Positions 8,257-16,682 of a DNA stretch of 64,000 bases are shown one piece after another. Made by a program: the position numbers and the translations under genes. The stretch is taken from assembly GCA_002331385.1 (NCBI GenBank), contig DCYB01000010.1, positions 421,322-485,321 on the forward strand. Direction: 5' to 3'. Numbering within the stretch: position 1 is the first letter of the stretch; each line of letters opens with the position of its first letter. The notes beneath the pieces were generated by a model. That model saw only the letters and a list, made by a program, of their open reading frames with translations, was not told the DNA's origin and did not search any database. Origin of the DNA: Comamonadaceae bacterium UBA2121 (GTDB taxonomy: Bacteria > Pseudomonadota > Gammaproteobacteria > Burkholderiales > Burkholderiaceae_C).

Positions 8257-8860
8257 GTTTGTCGGCCCAATCTTTCTTGTCCTGGTTGTCGGTTGTGGGC
8301 TGCAGTTCCCACTTGGCTATCTCGTCCTCGCGCGCCCTGGCCAGACGCATGTCGATGCGCTTGGCCGCCACGCGCGCCACGCATTGCAGCTTTTGCAGGT
8401 CTTTCTCGGTCAGTGTGGGATCGGCCGCCTGGCTGAAGCAGCACAGCGTTCCGTAGACGCTGCCATCGGCCAGCACGATGGGGGCGCTCAGGTGCGCGCC
8501 CACGCGAAACGGTGTCTTGGGCAATTGGTCGTGCGCGGGGTGCGTGGCCGCGTCGTGCACCAATGGCGGCAGGCGCCCGTCGAGCACGCATTGGCAAAAA
8601 GATTCTTCCAGGCGCGAGCCCCCGCCGGTCTGGATCAGGTCGCAACCGGGCTTGGAGTTGACGTGCTTGAACATGCGTTTGCCGTCGTGGATTTCCGACA
8701 GAAAGATCACGTCCATCTTCAAGTGCTGACGCAATTCCTTGAGCAGGTCGCGCACGTTGTCGTCGATGAGATCGTCACTGAAATCGGCGGTGGCAATGAT
8801 GAGGTCGCTGACGCTGACCTCCAAGGCTTCGGGCGCATAGTCCCAGATACGAACAGACAC
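8243..8860 (-). CDS. GAF domain protein
   Basis: This 205-aa soluble protein has residues 15-180 forming a GAF domain: LLKELRQHLKMDVIFLSEI, a central EESFCQCVLDGRLPPLVHDA, and the typical RVGAHLSAPIVLADGSVYGTLCCFS. The family senses small ligands or redox state. There is no attached output domain (no GGDEF, HTH or kinase), so it may be a stand-alone sensor or light/redox-type protein. Conserved cysteines occur at FCQC and LCCF. Translation starts at a GTG (8860) preceded by a GGGG-rich stretch. Its end is part of a 15-bp tandem duplication. The function is unknown. Confidence 0.75.
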   Translation of the reverse strand: MSVRIWDYAPEALEVSVSDLIIATADFSDDLIDDNVRDLLKELRQHLKMDVIFLSEIHDGKRMFKHVNSKPGCDLIQTGGGSRLEESFCQCVLDGRLPPLVHDAATHPAHDQLPKTPFRVGAHLSAPIVLADGSVYGTLCCFSQAADPTLTEKDLQKLQCVARVAAKRIDMRLARAREDEIAKWELQPTTDNQDKKDWADKLGRK

Positions 8861-8963
8861 TTCAAACCCCTTTTTATGCTTTCCTTATTGGTCAGTGCGT
8901 GTGCTTTTGTCATGCACTTGCGCACAAGGGGAAGTTTAACGAGCGGACTAGCCCGTGGGACGC

Positions 8964-8988
8964 ATAGTCGCATGCTTATTGCGACTAT
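8964..8988. other. Inverted repeat between hipA and the GAF gene
   Basis: ATAGTCGCA (8964-8972) and TGCGACTAT (8980-8988) form a perfect 9-bp stem with a 7-nt loop. It lies 100 bp upstream of the GAF gene start and 43 bp downstream of the hipA stop. Because there is no T-run on the minus strand, an operator or mRNA-end structure is as likely as a terminator. Confidence 0.5.
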
Positions 8989-9030
8989 TTCAGGGCGTTT
9001 TTTCGGTACTTTGCAGGTGCTTTTTTGGCG

Positions 9031-10344
9031 CTATTTCGCAGAGAGGAATACTCCGGATGCGAGCCGCTCCAGCACCGTCTCGCGCATGTTGGCGGGCGCT
9101 TGCGCCAGAAGGCGCGGCCACTCGGCCTTCGCCTTGTTCACGAGTTCGCGCAGCAGCTTCACGTGGCGCGCGGCGCGCAGCAAACCGGCAGATGCGATGA
9201 GCGCTTGCATGTCATCCCAAGTCAGGCGCCGCATGCTCTGGTCGATGGCCTTGTTGACCGCGTACTGCTGCGGCGGCGAGCCGTCGAAAAACGCCGCGAC
9301 GCAAACGCAGTCATAGACTGGCGCGAGTCGCGGTCGTTGCCCGTCGGGATAGAGCAGGGCCCAATTCTTGAGATGTGCGTCGGTGTTGCCCATGAGAATG
9401 GCGGCCACGGTGCGCGCAAGGAATTCACGCGTGTCCTGTACGGGTTGCGGGCTCAGGCGATCCAGCACGCGCAGCATGGTGGGCCAGTCCGTTGCCAGCC
9501 CTTTGCCGTACTTGTGGCGCGGTGCGTAGCCCAGCGCCTGATTGAATTCCTCCATGTGGATGCGCGAGCCGTCGGGCAGGTGGTCGAAGCGCTGCACAGC
9601 CAGAATGTCCTCAAACGGGACGTGTTCGGGCAGGTCGGCCTGTTCTCGCGTGATGATTTCCACATCGGCGGTCTGCAACCCCAATGCCTGGCAAAGTTGG
9701 TAGCAGCAGAACTCGTTGGCGACCAGATCGGGGTGGTGGCTGGTGGGCAGCTTGAGGATCACGCTGCCGGCTGCGCCGCGTCGGTGCACGGTGTAGCGCC
9801 GCCCGTCCTGCACCGCGCTGAATTTGGTGACCACGCCGGGCAGCGACGCCGCATCGGCTACGGGGTATTCGACGAATCCTGGCTCCAGCACATCGAGGCC
9901 TTGCGTGGTGTGCCAGTGGCGCACGACTTCGGGGATGTCTTCCTGCGGCGCAATGGGCTCGACTTCCAGCGCGCCCATCAGGTCGTGCCCTGCCGCTGCC
10001 AGCAGTTCGAACTCGTCATCGGGCGAGCAGCCGCGCTCCTGCGCCAGCCGTTCGCGGTTGTGGCCCTCGGGCAGCAGGTTCTGGAAATACACCGGCCAGC
10101 GGCCATCCGTGCGCACCAGTCGCGCATCGCGCGCGGAGGACAGGATGCGCTGTGTGTCCTGCTCGTTGCTGCCCTGATAGCTCAGGGAGAGCGTGGGCCG
10201 CGCCGCATCGTCGATGTAATCGCGCTCGAACGAGACGCGCAGGATGTCACCGTATTGCGACAGATAGCCGATGCCACGCCGTCCGCCGCCCAGCGGCGCG
10301 GGCTGATACATATACAGGCGCAGGTAGCGGATGGCGGTGGACAT
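9031..10344 (-). CDS. hipA: HipA-family serine/threonine kinase toxin
   Basis: This 437-aa protein has the N-terminal HipA1 subdomain followed by the kinase fold. The ATP-binding Lys is K198 (SVILKLP). The catalytic loop GNTDAHLKNWALLY (319-332) supplies D322, and the metal-binding APVYD motif gives D345. E. coli HipA inactivates glutamyl-tRNA synthetase by phosphorylation and induces dormancy; the target here is unknown. All catalytic residues I can check are present, so it should be active. The gene follows hipB by 20 nt in the same transcript, with antitoxin first as is standard for this family. Length matches the roughly 440-aa norm. Confidence 0.92.
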   Translation of the reverse strand: MSTAIRYLRLYMYQPAPLGGGRRGIGYLSQYGDILRVSFERDYIDDAARPTLSLSYQGSNEQDTQRILSSARDARLVRTDGRWPVYFQNLLPEGHNRERLAQERGCSPDDEFELLAAAGHDLMGALEVEPIAPQEDIPEVVRHWHTTQGLDVLEPGFVEYPVADAASLPGVVTKFSAVQDGRRYTVHRRGAAGSVILKLPTSHHPDLVANEFCCYQLCQALGLQTADVEIITREQADLPEHVPFEDILAVQRFDHLPDGSRIHMEEFNQALGYAPRHKYGKGLATDWPTMLRVLDRLSPQPVQDTREFLARTVAAILMGNTDAHLKNWALLYPDGQRPRLAPVYDCVCVAAFFDGSPPQQYAVNKAIDQSMRRLTWDDMQALIASAGLLRAARHVKLLRELVNKAKAEWPRLLAQAPANMRETVLERLASGVFLSAK

Positions 10345-10364
10345 GGTTCGGCGTGCCTGTGGGG

Positions 10365-10685
10365 TCAGTCCTTCGTGCTGCGGGTCTGGGCCAGACTGTC
10401 CACGACGGAGGGCGGGGCGTCCGCGCCGGCGGGCTGTCCCAGAAATTTGCCGCCCGACTGGATGAATGCCTGCAGCGCAGGCACCAGATCGGCCGGTACG
10501 GCCAGCAATTGCATGCCCAGCACGCGGGACATTTCGGCCAAGGTGGAATAGCGCGGGTCCACGTCGCCAGTTTCTGTGCGCTGGACGGCCATGCGCGACA
10601 GCCCTGCCTGTGCGGCCAATTGGGCCTGCGTCATCTGGCGCGCCTTGCGCGTGGCCACGAGCGAATCAATCAATGCATCAGTCAT
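10365..10685 (-). CDS. hipB: HipB-like XRE-family antitoxin/repressor
   Basis: This 106-aa protein has an N-terminal Cro/CI-type helix-turn-helix: ARQMTQAQLAAQAGLSRMAV is followed by QRTETGDVDPRYSTLAEMSRVLGM. HipB antitoxins bind HipA and repress their own operon as dimers. The C-terminal 35 residues (GKFLGQPAGADAPPSVV onward) are low-complexity and probably flexible, matching the disordered HipB tail degraded by Lon in E. coli. A perfect 11-bp inverted repeat lies 10 bp upstream of the start and is the obvious operator candidate. Confidence 0.9.
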   Translation of the reverse strand: MTDALIDSLVATRKARQMTQAQLAAQAGLSRMAVQRTETGDVDPRYSTLAEMSRVLGMQLLAVPADLVPALQAFIQSGGKFLGQPAGADAPPSVVDSLAQTRSTKD

Positions 10686-10695
10686 GATGCTTAAT

Positions 10696-10721
10696 ATACT
10701 CTTTTTCTATAAAAAGAGTAT
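10696..10721 (-). promoter_or_regulatory. Perfect palindrome upstream of hipBA (candidate HipB operator)
   Basis: ATACTCTTTTT (10696-10706) and AAAAAGAGTAT (10711-10721) are perfect inverted repeats separated by CTAT. Read on the minus strand, the proximal arm overlaps TATATT (10698-10693), a plausible -10 box for hipBA. Binding of the HTH protein there would block the promoter. It is unlike the E. coli HipB operator core (TATCC-N8-GGATA). With few T's beyond the stem it is a poor terminator candidate. Confidence 0.7.
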
Positions 10722-10743
10722 TTATTGATTCATATTTTGTCAC

Positions 10744-12156
10744 TCAGTCCATAACGCTGGGAGATTCCAGATCACACTGCTCCAAATCTGAGATCATTTT
10801 TTCGGGCAACTGGCTGGCTGCACGGCGCAGGGCGGTGCGCAGTCCTTCCTCCACGACTGGGTGGTAGAACGGCATGCCCAGCATGTCCTGCACTGTCATT
10901 CTGGCTTCGATGGCGAGTGCCAGCAGATGGGCCAGATGCTCGCCCGCAGGCGCGCACATTTCCGCGCCCAACAGGCGGCCGGACTTGCGCTCGGCATAGA
11001 TTTTGAGCAGCCCGGCATCTTCCTGCGCCACGCGGGCGCGGCCCTGGCGGCGGAAGTCGATCTCGCCGGTGACGAAATCCTGATCTTTCAGATCGGTAAA
11101 GCGTTGGCCCACGATGGCGGCATTGGGCTGGCAGAAGGTGATGGCCAGCATGGTGCGGCGGCAGAAGTTCTGTACCTTGTCGGCCATGGCATTCATGCCC
11201 GCAATGTGGCCTTCGTCCACCGCTTCGTGCAACAGTGCGCGCGCGGGGTCGATGTCACCCGCAATAAAGACGGGCAGGCCGGCAATCTGGCGCGTGTTCA
11301 TGTCCATGGGTGGCAGGCCGCGCTTGTCGAGCTCCACGCCCAATGTTTCCAGCCCCAGTCCCTCCAGATTCGGCACCCGGCCCGTGGCGACCAGCACCTG
11401 ATCGACCACTTCGCTGTGGCCTGCGCTGCTGACTTGCACGCCGTCCTTGTGGGCCGCCAATTGTGCCGGCTCGCCGATGTGGATGGTCATCTCTTTTTCC
11501 AGCAAGGGCCACAAGGTGTCGAGGACCTGCGGATCGCTCAGGCCAGCCGTGGACTTTTTCGTCACCCACGCCGACACCTCGATCCCGAGTCGCGCCAAGG
11601 CTTGCGCCATCTCCACGCCAACCGCGCCCAGACCGAGTACGGCCACGCGCTTGCCGAGAGTGGCCTGTTCGAACAGCGAATCGGTCGTCAGCACGCGATC
11701 ACCGAGCGCCTTCCATGCGTCATCGAAGCGCGGGCGTGTGCCGGTGGCGATGATGATGCTGCGCGTGGGGTATTCCTTGCCGTTGACCGCTACGCGGCCT
11801 GGGCCAAGGATCTGCGCCTTGCCGCTGATCTGGCGCTCGCCAACATCGCTGTCCTTGATGGTGCCGCTGACAAAGCCATCGCGCAGTGCACGCACGCGCT
11901 CGAACACGGCGGGCAGGTCGATGCGCAATTCCTGGGCACCGCGGATGCCGAAGGCGTCAAAGCTCTCGCGGCGGTGGAATGCGTTGGCGGCCTCGATGAG
12001 CAGCTTGGACGGCATGCAGCCGACGCGCGCGCAGGTGGTGCCCCAGGGGCCATCGTTGATGATGAGGTAGTTGTCCGTGCGCTTGCGCACTTCGCGCAAG
12101 GCCGCCAGTCCGGCAGAGCCTGCGCCGATGATGATGCAATCCAGTGTCGGGTTCAT
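10744..12156 (-). CDS. Dihydrolipoamide dehydrogenase-like pyridine nucleotide-disulfide oxidoreductase
   Basis: This 470-aa class I flavoprotein starts with the FAD motif IIIGAGSAGLAALREV. The redox-active disulfide is GTTCARVGCMPSK (Cys43 and Cys48). A second nucleotide motif, VAVLGLGAVGVEMAQAL, binds NAD(P)H, and VFIAGDIDP is the second FAD contact. The interface His-Glu pair is FYHPVVEEGL. No lipoyl domain is attached and no 2-oxoacid dehydrogenase E1/E2 genes are near. It is therefore probably one of the orphan Lpd/mercuric-reductase-like oxidoreductases rather than the PDH E3 component. No mercury-specific N- or C-terminal cysteines are present. Confidence 0.85.
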   Translation of the reverse strand: MNPTLDCIIIGAGSAGLAALREVRKRTDNYLIINDGPWGTTCARVGCMPSKLLIEAANAFHRRESFDAFGIRGAQELRIDLPAVFERVRALRDGFVSGTIKDSDVGERQISGKAQILGPGRVAVNGKEYPTRSIIIATGTRPRFDDAWKALGDRVLTTDSLFEQATLGKRVAVLGLGAVGVEMAQALARLGIEVSAWVTKKSTAGLSDPQVLDTLWPLLEKEMTIHIGEPAQLAAHKDGVQVSSAGHSEVVDQVLVATGRVPNLEGLGLETLGVELDKRGLPPMDMNTRQIAGLPVFIAGDIDPARALLHEAVDEGHIAGMNAMADKVQNFCRRTMLAITFCQPNAAIVGQRFTDLKDQDFVTGEIDFRRQGRARVAQEDAGLLKIYAERKSGRLLGAEMCAPAGEHLAHLLALAIEARMTVQDMLGMPFYHPVVEEGLRTALRRAASQLPEKMISDLEQCDLESPSVMD

Positions 12157-12232
12157 GGGTCGGGTGTCTTTCTCGTCAGTTCAACAGCAAGTGTGCTGGG
12201 CAATGCCGGCGCGGGATGTAGTCCATTGCGCC

Positions 12233-12838
12233 TCAAGGCGGCTTTTGCGTGCCGTCTCGCAGCCAGCCGATACGGCCCTGGGTGAGATCATTCAGGCGCG
12301 CGACGAAATCCGGTGCGGCGCACAGCGGCAGCTCCAGCCGCGCAATCACCTGGCTGCCATGGCTCACGTCCAGCAGCTTCACGCCAGCGCTGTCCACCTC
12401 GCGGCGCAGCAAACCTTCCTGTGCATAGGGTAGCGTGCATTCGATTTCGGCCATCACCTGGCGCTCGATCTTTTCGGCGTGGAGCAAGGCCTGCGCGACG
12501 CTGTCTGTATAGGCGCGCACCAATCCACCCGCTCCCAGCTTCACGCCGCCAAAGTAGCGCACCACGGTGGCGAGCACGCCCTCCAGGTCCTGATGGCGCA
12601 GCACGTCTAGCATGGGGCGGCCGGCGGTGCCGCTGGGCTCGCCGTCGTCCACGGCGGCGGATTGTCCACCAGCCAGCAGCGCCCAGCAAACGTGCGCGGC
12701 GCCCGGATGCTGCGCCCGCAAGCCATCGACCACCGCTTGCGCGCTGGCACGGTCTGTCATGGGCTGCACGCAGCCGATGAAACGGCTCTTCTTGATGATC
12801 AGTTCGCTGTGTACGGGGGCTTTCAGGGTGTGGGGCAT
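12233..12838 (-). CDS. yigZ: YigZ/IMPACT family protein
   Basis: This 201-aa protein belongs to UPF0029/IMPACT. The signature pieces are IIKKSRFIGCV near residue 15, DDGEPSGTAGRPMLDVL, and VVRYFGGVKLGAGGLVRAY. The C-terminal part resembles the EF-G domain IV-like fold of YigZ. The eukaryotic relative IMPACT modulates GCN2; the bacterial role is not established, though a translation-linked function is suspected. The start at 12838 (MPHTLKAPVHSEL) aligns with known family starts better than the upstream ATG at 12871. Confidence 0.88.
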   Translation of the reverse strand: MPHTLKAPVHSELIIKKSRFIGCVQPMTDRASAQAVVDGLRAQHPGAAHVCWALLAGGQSAAVDDGEPSGTAGRPMLDVLRHQDLEGVLATVVRYFGGVKLGAGGLVRAYTDSVAQALLHAEKIERQVMAEIECTLPYAQEGLLRREVDSAGVKLLDVSHGSQVIARLELPLCAAPDFVARLNDLTQGRIGWLRDGTQKPP

Positions 12839-12912
12839 GTCGTTCTCAAGCTTAACCCACCCCGTGGCCATGGAATTGGTGGCGAAAACTATTGAACGCG
12901 ATCATTACTATC

Positions 12913-12954
12913 TTGAGCGAAGTCAATAGATTTCGCGGTCCACAGTCCTAGTAT
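12913..12954 (+). promoter_or_regulatory. FNR/ANR-like box with class II spacing before azurin
   Basis: TTGAGCGAAGTCAA (12913-12926) matches the FNR/ANR consensus TTGAT-N4-ATCAA at 8 of 10 positions. TAGTAT (12949-12954) is a reasonable -10 box. If transcription starts 7 bp after it, at 12961, the FNR box is centred at -41.5, the classic class II activator position. The azurin ATG is at 12987. Confidence 0.65.
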
Positions 12955-12986
12955 TTACCCGTTATTTGACGAAGGAGTATGTGAAC

Positions 12987-13445
12987 ATGAAGCAAACGTG
13001 GAAATGGATTGGTACCGCGTGTGTCGCTATGGCGGCAGTGCCTGCTTTTGCGCAGGCCAATTGCACGGCTGAAATCGAGAGCAACGACGCCATGCAGTTC
13101 AACCTGAAGACCATGAGTGTGCCAGCCAGCTGCAAGCAATACACCGTGAAGCTCAAGCACGTGGGCAAGATGCCCAAGACGGCCATGGGCCACAACTGGG
13201 TGCTGGCCAAGACGGCCGACATGCAGGCCGTTGCCAACGACGGCATCGCCGCTGGCGCAGGCAAAGACTACCTGAAGGCGGGCGATGCGCGCGTCATCGC
13301 ACACACCAAGCTCATCGGCGGCGGTGAGTCCGACTCGGTCACGTTCCCGGTCAGCAAGCTCAAGGCAGGTGAGGACTACACGTTCTTCTGCTCGTTCCCC
13401 GGGCATGCGGGTCTGATGAAGGGCGCGCTGACGCTGGCGAAGTAA
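12987..13445 (+). CDS. azu: Azurin (periplasmic blue copper protein)
   Basis: This 152-aa precursor has a cleavable signal peptide ending near VPAFAQA. The mature part begins NCTAEIESNDAMQFN, typical of azurin. The type 1 copper ligands are present: His in MGHNWVLAK, then Cys, His and Met in FFCSFPGHAGLMKG. Azurin is a roughly 14-kDa electron carrier between cytochromes and periplasmic oxidoreductases. The ATG at 12987 follows GGAG by 9 nt. A FNR-like site precedes it and a strong terminator follows, so it appears to be monocistronic and possibly induced at low oxygen. Confidence 0.96.
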   Translation: MKQTWKWIGTACVAMAAVPAFAQANCTAEIESNDAMQFNLKTMSVPASCKQYTVKLKHVGKMPKTAMGHNWVLAKTADMQAVANDGIAAGAGKDYLKAGDARVIAHTKLIGGGESDSVTFPVSKLKAGEDYTFFCSFPGHAGLMKGALTLAK

Positions 13446-13500
13446 TTCTCTGGCAGAGTACTTTCCGGGCGTGCGACCTGCATGCCCGGGCTAAGGTTTG

Positions 13501-13540
13501 AGGCGGCGTAGCCACACGGTTACGCCGCCTTACTTCTTTT
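13501..13540 (+). terminator. Intrinsic terminator after azurin
   Basis: AGGCGGCGTA (13501-13510) pairs with TACGCCGCCT (13521-13530). The stem extends inward by a G-U pair and CC/GG to an ACAC loop, and TACTTCTTTTT follows. A smaller repeat, CCGGGC/GCCCGG, lies just upstream at about 13465-13490. Confidence 0.85.
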
Positions 13541-13717
13541 TGGAATGGTTTGTCGCTTTCCTGTCAGCCAAAACGGGGTGTGAGGCGTTAGCCTACATAG
13601 GGAGCTTTGGCTACGGCCTAAGCTTTCAATGGTCCGGCGGTCCACTGCAATCCCACCGCCACGTAAGGAGTCGTTTTCTTTACCCATCCACCAGCGTCAA
13701 CCTGAGAGGAGTTGTCC

Positions 13718-13927
13718 ATGTCACCTGCCTACATTACCGTTCCCACTGACTACGTCGTGCCCCATGGCGCAGCAGGAATCTGGCTGGCCAGTGACATACA
13801 ACCTGTGGCGATTCCACAACCCATTCCAGCGCCCGTGCGGCTGCGCAATGGGCAGGTGCTGCGGTCGGCTTATGGAGAGCCGCCAGCCGATCTGGATCAC
13901 ATCGTCCGTTCCATGGGCGAGTGGTAA
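13718..13927 (+). CDS. Small orphan protein, 69 aa
   Basis: This short gene has its own signals. GAGAGGA (13704-13710) sits 7 nt before the ATG at 13718, and a good intrinsic terminator follows at 13961. The protein (MSPAYITVPTDYVVPHGAAG...) is soluble-looking and proline-rich in the middle (PVAIPQPIPAPVRLRNGQ), and it ends RSMGEW. I see no signal peptide, membrane segment or known motif. I do not recognise the family. The flanking expression signals make it more likely real than a chance frame. Confidence 0.6.
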   Translation: MSPAYITVPTDYVVPHGAAGIWLASDIQPVAIPQPIPAPVRLRNGQVLRSAYGEPPADLDHIVRSMGEW

Positions 13928-13960
13928 GCGACAGGGCGCTCCGGTTCCCTGAGGCGATAC

Positions 13961-13992
13961 AAGCGGGCTCCTGGCCCGCTTTTCCTTTTTTT
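13961..13992 (+). terminator. Intrinsic terminator after the 69-aa gene
   Basis: AAGCGGGC (13961-13968) and GCCCGCTT (13974-13981) form a perfect 8-bp stem with loop TCCTG, followed by TTCCTTTTTTT. Confidence 0.85.
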
Positions 13993-14162
13993 GGGGATGC
14001 GCGCGCTTGTCAATCTGGCAGATTGCATCGCTGGGTGACGCCATGGCGGCGCGACAGTCGGTGGTGCGCCTTGGGCTTGCATCCTCTATGGGTACCTTGG
14101 CGCAGGTCTGCGCAAACGGGCTCCTCCACCTACAATATCGGGCCGCTCCACGGTCCGCACAC

Positions 14163-16607
14163 ATGAACGCTCCGATTGATGTTTCCTTTTTTCACCGGGC
14201 AGCCAAGCCGCTGACCAGCTATCGCCCCTATTGGGCGAAGCGGTTCGGCACGGCGCCGTTTCTGCCGATGTCACGGGCGGAGATGGATCAGCTCGGCTGG
14301 GACTCGTGCGACATCATTCTGGTGACCGGCGATGCGTATGTCGATCACCCCAGCTTTGGCATGGCGGTCATCGGACGCGTGCTGGAAGCACAGGGCTTTC
14401 GCGTCGGCATCATCGCCCAGCCAGATTGGCAGAGCGCCGAGCCGTTCAAGGCGCTGGGCAAGCCCAACCTGTTCTGGGGCGTGACCGCGGGGAACATGGA
14501 CTCGATGATCAACCGCTACACGGCTGATCGCAAGATTCGCAGCGACGATGCCTACACGCCGGGCGACGTGGGCGGCAAGCGGCCTGACCGCGCCGCCATC
14601 GTCTATTGCCAGCGTTGCCGTGAAGCGTACAAGGATGTGCCCATCGTGCTGGGCGGCATCGAGGGCAGTCTGCGCCGCATTGCGCATTACGACTACTGGA
14701 GCGACAAGGTGCGCCGCTCCATCGTTGTGGACAGCAAGTGCGACATTCTTCTGTACGGCAACGCCGAGCGCGCCTTGGTGGAAGTGGCCCACCGCATCGC
14801 CGCGCGTGAGCCGGTCGAAAACATCACAGACGTGCGCGGCACGGCCTTTTTCCGGCGTGCATCGGAAGAGGGCTGGTTCGAGCTGGATTCCTCCGAGGTG
14901 GACGAGCCCGGTCCTGTTGAGGCACACATCAACCCCTACATGACCACCAGCGAGCAAGCCGAGGCCCAGGGCCAGAGCTGCTCCAAGGAAGAGGGCGGCG
15001 ATCCGGCGGCGGCTGCAGCGCCTGCCGCTGCGGGCGAGCAGACCATCCAGTTCGTGCCCAATCCGTCCTTGCGCGCCAAGGGCAAACACCGCCTGCCGCC
15101 GCGCGAGCGCACGGTGCTGCGTCTGCCAAGTTATGAGCAGGTCAAGAGCGACCCGATGCTGTACGCGCACGCCAATCGTGTGCTGCACCTCGAAACCAAT
15201 CCGGGCAATGCCCGCGCGCTGGTGCAGGCCCACGGCGAAGGCGTGACGGCGCGAGACGTGTGGCTGAACCCGCCGCCCATCCCGCTCACCACGGCTGAAA
15301 TGGATTGGGTGTTTGGCCTGCCGTATGCGCGCAATCCCCATCCGGGCTACGCCGATGCCAGCGGCAGCCATGAGGGCGAGACCAAGATTCCCGCGTGGGA
15401 GATGATCCGCACCTCGGTCAACATCATGCGCGGTTGCTTTGGCGGTTGCACCTTCTGCTCGATCACCGAGCACGAAGGGCGCATCATCCAGAGCCGTTCC
15501 GAAGACTCCATCATTCAGGAGATCGAGGATATCCGCGACAAGGTGAAGGGCTTCACCGGTACCATTTCCGATCTGGGCGGGCCGACGGCCAATATGTATC
15601 GCCTGGGTTGCAAGAGTCCCGAGATCGAGGCCGCCTGCCGCAAGCCTAGCTGCGTGTTCCCCGGCATCTGCCAGAACCTGCACACGGACCACGGCCCGCT
15701 GATCAATATCTACCGCCGCGCGCGCAAGCTCCGCGGCATCAAGAAGATCCTGATTGGCTCTGGTCTGCGCTACGACCTCGCGGTGAAATCGCCCGAGTAC
15801 GTCAAGGAACTGGTGCAGCACCACGTGGGCGGCTATCTGAAGATTGCGCCCGAGCACACCGAGGCCGGGCCGCTCAACAAGATGATGAAGCCGGGCATCG
15901 GCAGCTATGACCGCTTCAAGCAACTGTTCGAGAAGTTCAGTGAAGAAGCCGGCAAGAAGCAATACCTGATTCCCTACTTCATCGCCGCCCATCCGGGCAC
16001 CAGCGACGAGGACATGATGAACCTCGCGCTCTGGCTCAAGCGCAACGGCTTTCGCGCCGATCAGGTGCAGACCTTCTATCCCAGCCCGATGGCGACCGCC
16101 ACGGCCATGTACCACTCGGGCCGCAATACGCTGACCAAGGTGCGGCGTGAGATGCGCGATGTGGATGAAGAGTCGGTGGACATCGTGCGCGGAGAAAAGC
16201 GCCGCCGCCTGCACAAGGCATTCCTGCGCTACCACGATCCCAACAACTGGCCGCTGCTGCGCGAGGCGCTCAAATCGATGGGCCGAGCCGATCTGATCGG
16301 CAATGGCAAGCAGCACCTGATCCCGACGTTCCAGCCGCTGGTCGACGGTGGTTATCAGAGCGCGCGCCGCAAGAACTCCACGCAGGGCACGGGTACGTCG
16401 GCGCGCAACGTCGTGTCGCAGCAGGGCAAGGCCTATGCGTTGGGCAAGGCGGCCAAACCTGCCAAGCCGCAGCGCGAAAAGGAAGTCGACGTGCGCTTCG
16501 CCAAGCCCGAGCAACCCAGGCCCGGACGAATGCTGACGCAGCACACCGGTCTGCCGCCGCGTGCAGGCGTGTCCGGCAAGAAGCCAGGGGCGCGCAAGCC
16601 GCGCTGA
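14163..16607 (+). CDS. ygiQ: YgiQ family radical SAM protein
   Basis: This large 814-aa radical SAM protein has an N-terminal region (residues 1-330) containing SCDIILVTGDAYVDHPSFG and NLFWGVTAGNMDSMINRYTA, hallmarks of YgiQ/UPF0313. The cluster motif C-x3-C-x2-C is in GCFGGCTFCSITEHEGR, and later segments SDLGGPTANMY and PYFIAAHPGTSDEDMM are also family-specific. It should bind a [4Fe-4S] cluster and SAM; the reaction is not known. An Ala/Pro-rich insertion (DPAAAAAPAAAGEQ) sits mid-protein, and the C-terminal about 100 residues are basic and low-complexity. The ATG at 14163 is chosen, as upstream residues are not family-like. No clear Shine-Dalgarno site is visible. Confidence 0.92.
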   Translation: MNAPIDVSFFHRAAKPLTSYRPYWAKRFGTAPFLPMSRAEMDQLGWDSCDIILVTGDAYVDHPSFGMAVIGRVLEAQGFRVGIIAQPDWQSAEPFKALGKPNLFWGVTAGNMDSMINRYTADRKIRSDDAYTPGDVGGKRPDRAAIVYCQRCREAYKDVPIVLGGIEGSLRRIAHYDYWSDKVRRSIVVDSKCDILLYGNAERALVEVAHRIAAREPVENITDVRGTAFFRRASEEGWFELDSSEVDEPGPVEAHINPYMTTSEQAEAQGQSCSKEEGGDPAAAAAPAAAGEQTIQFVPNPSLRAKGKHRLPPRERTVLRLPSYEQVKSDPMLYAHANRVLHLETNPGNARALVQAHGEGVTARDVWLNPPPIPLTTAEMDWVFGLPYARNPHPGYADASGSHEGETKIPAWEMIRTSVNIMRGCFGGCTFCSITEHEGRIIQSRSEDSIIQEIEDIRDKVKGFTGTISDLGGPTANMYRLGCKSPEIEAACRKPSCVFPGICQNLHTDHGPLINIYRRARKLRGIKKILIGSGLRYDLAVKSPEYVKELVQHHVGGYLKIAPEHTEAGPLNKMMKPGIGSYDRFKQLFEKFSEEAGKKQYLIPYFIAAHPGTSDEDMMNLALWLKRNGFRADQVQTFYPSPMATATAMYHSGRNTLTKVRREMRDVDEESVDIVRGEKRRRLHKAFLRYHDPNNWPLLREALKSMGRADLIGNGKQHLIPTFQPLVDGGYQSARRKNSTQGTGTSARNVVSQQGKAYALGKAAKPAKPQREKEVDVRFAKPEQPRPGRMLTQHTGLPPRAGVSGKKPGARKPR

Positions 16608-16682
16608 TCACTACGTCGATAACGTCGCAGGTGGGCGAAGCACGGTGAACTGCTGTGAGCGGTAAACAGTGAGAGTCAAGTG

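Noticed and set aside
14271..16544. 757-codon open frame antisense to ygiQ
   Set aside because: Long antisense frames are expected opposite high-G+C genes. The predicted product is compositionally biased (His/Arg/Ala-rich) with no family pattern, while ygiQ has clear motifs.
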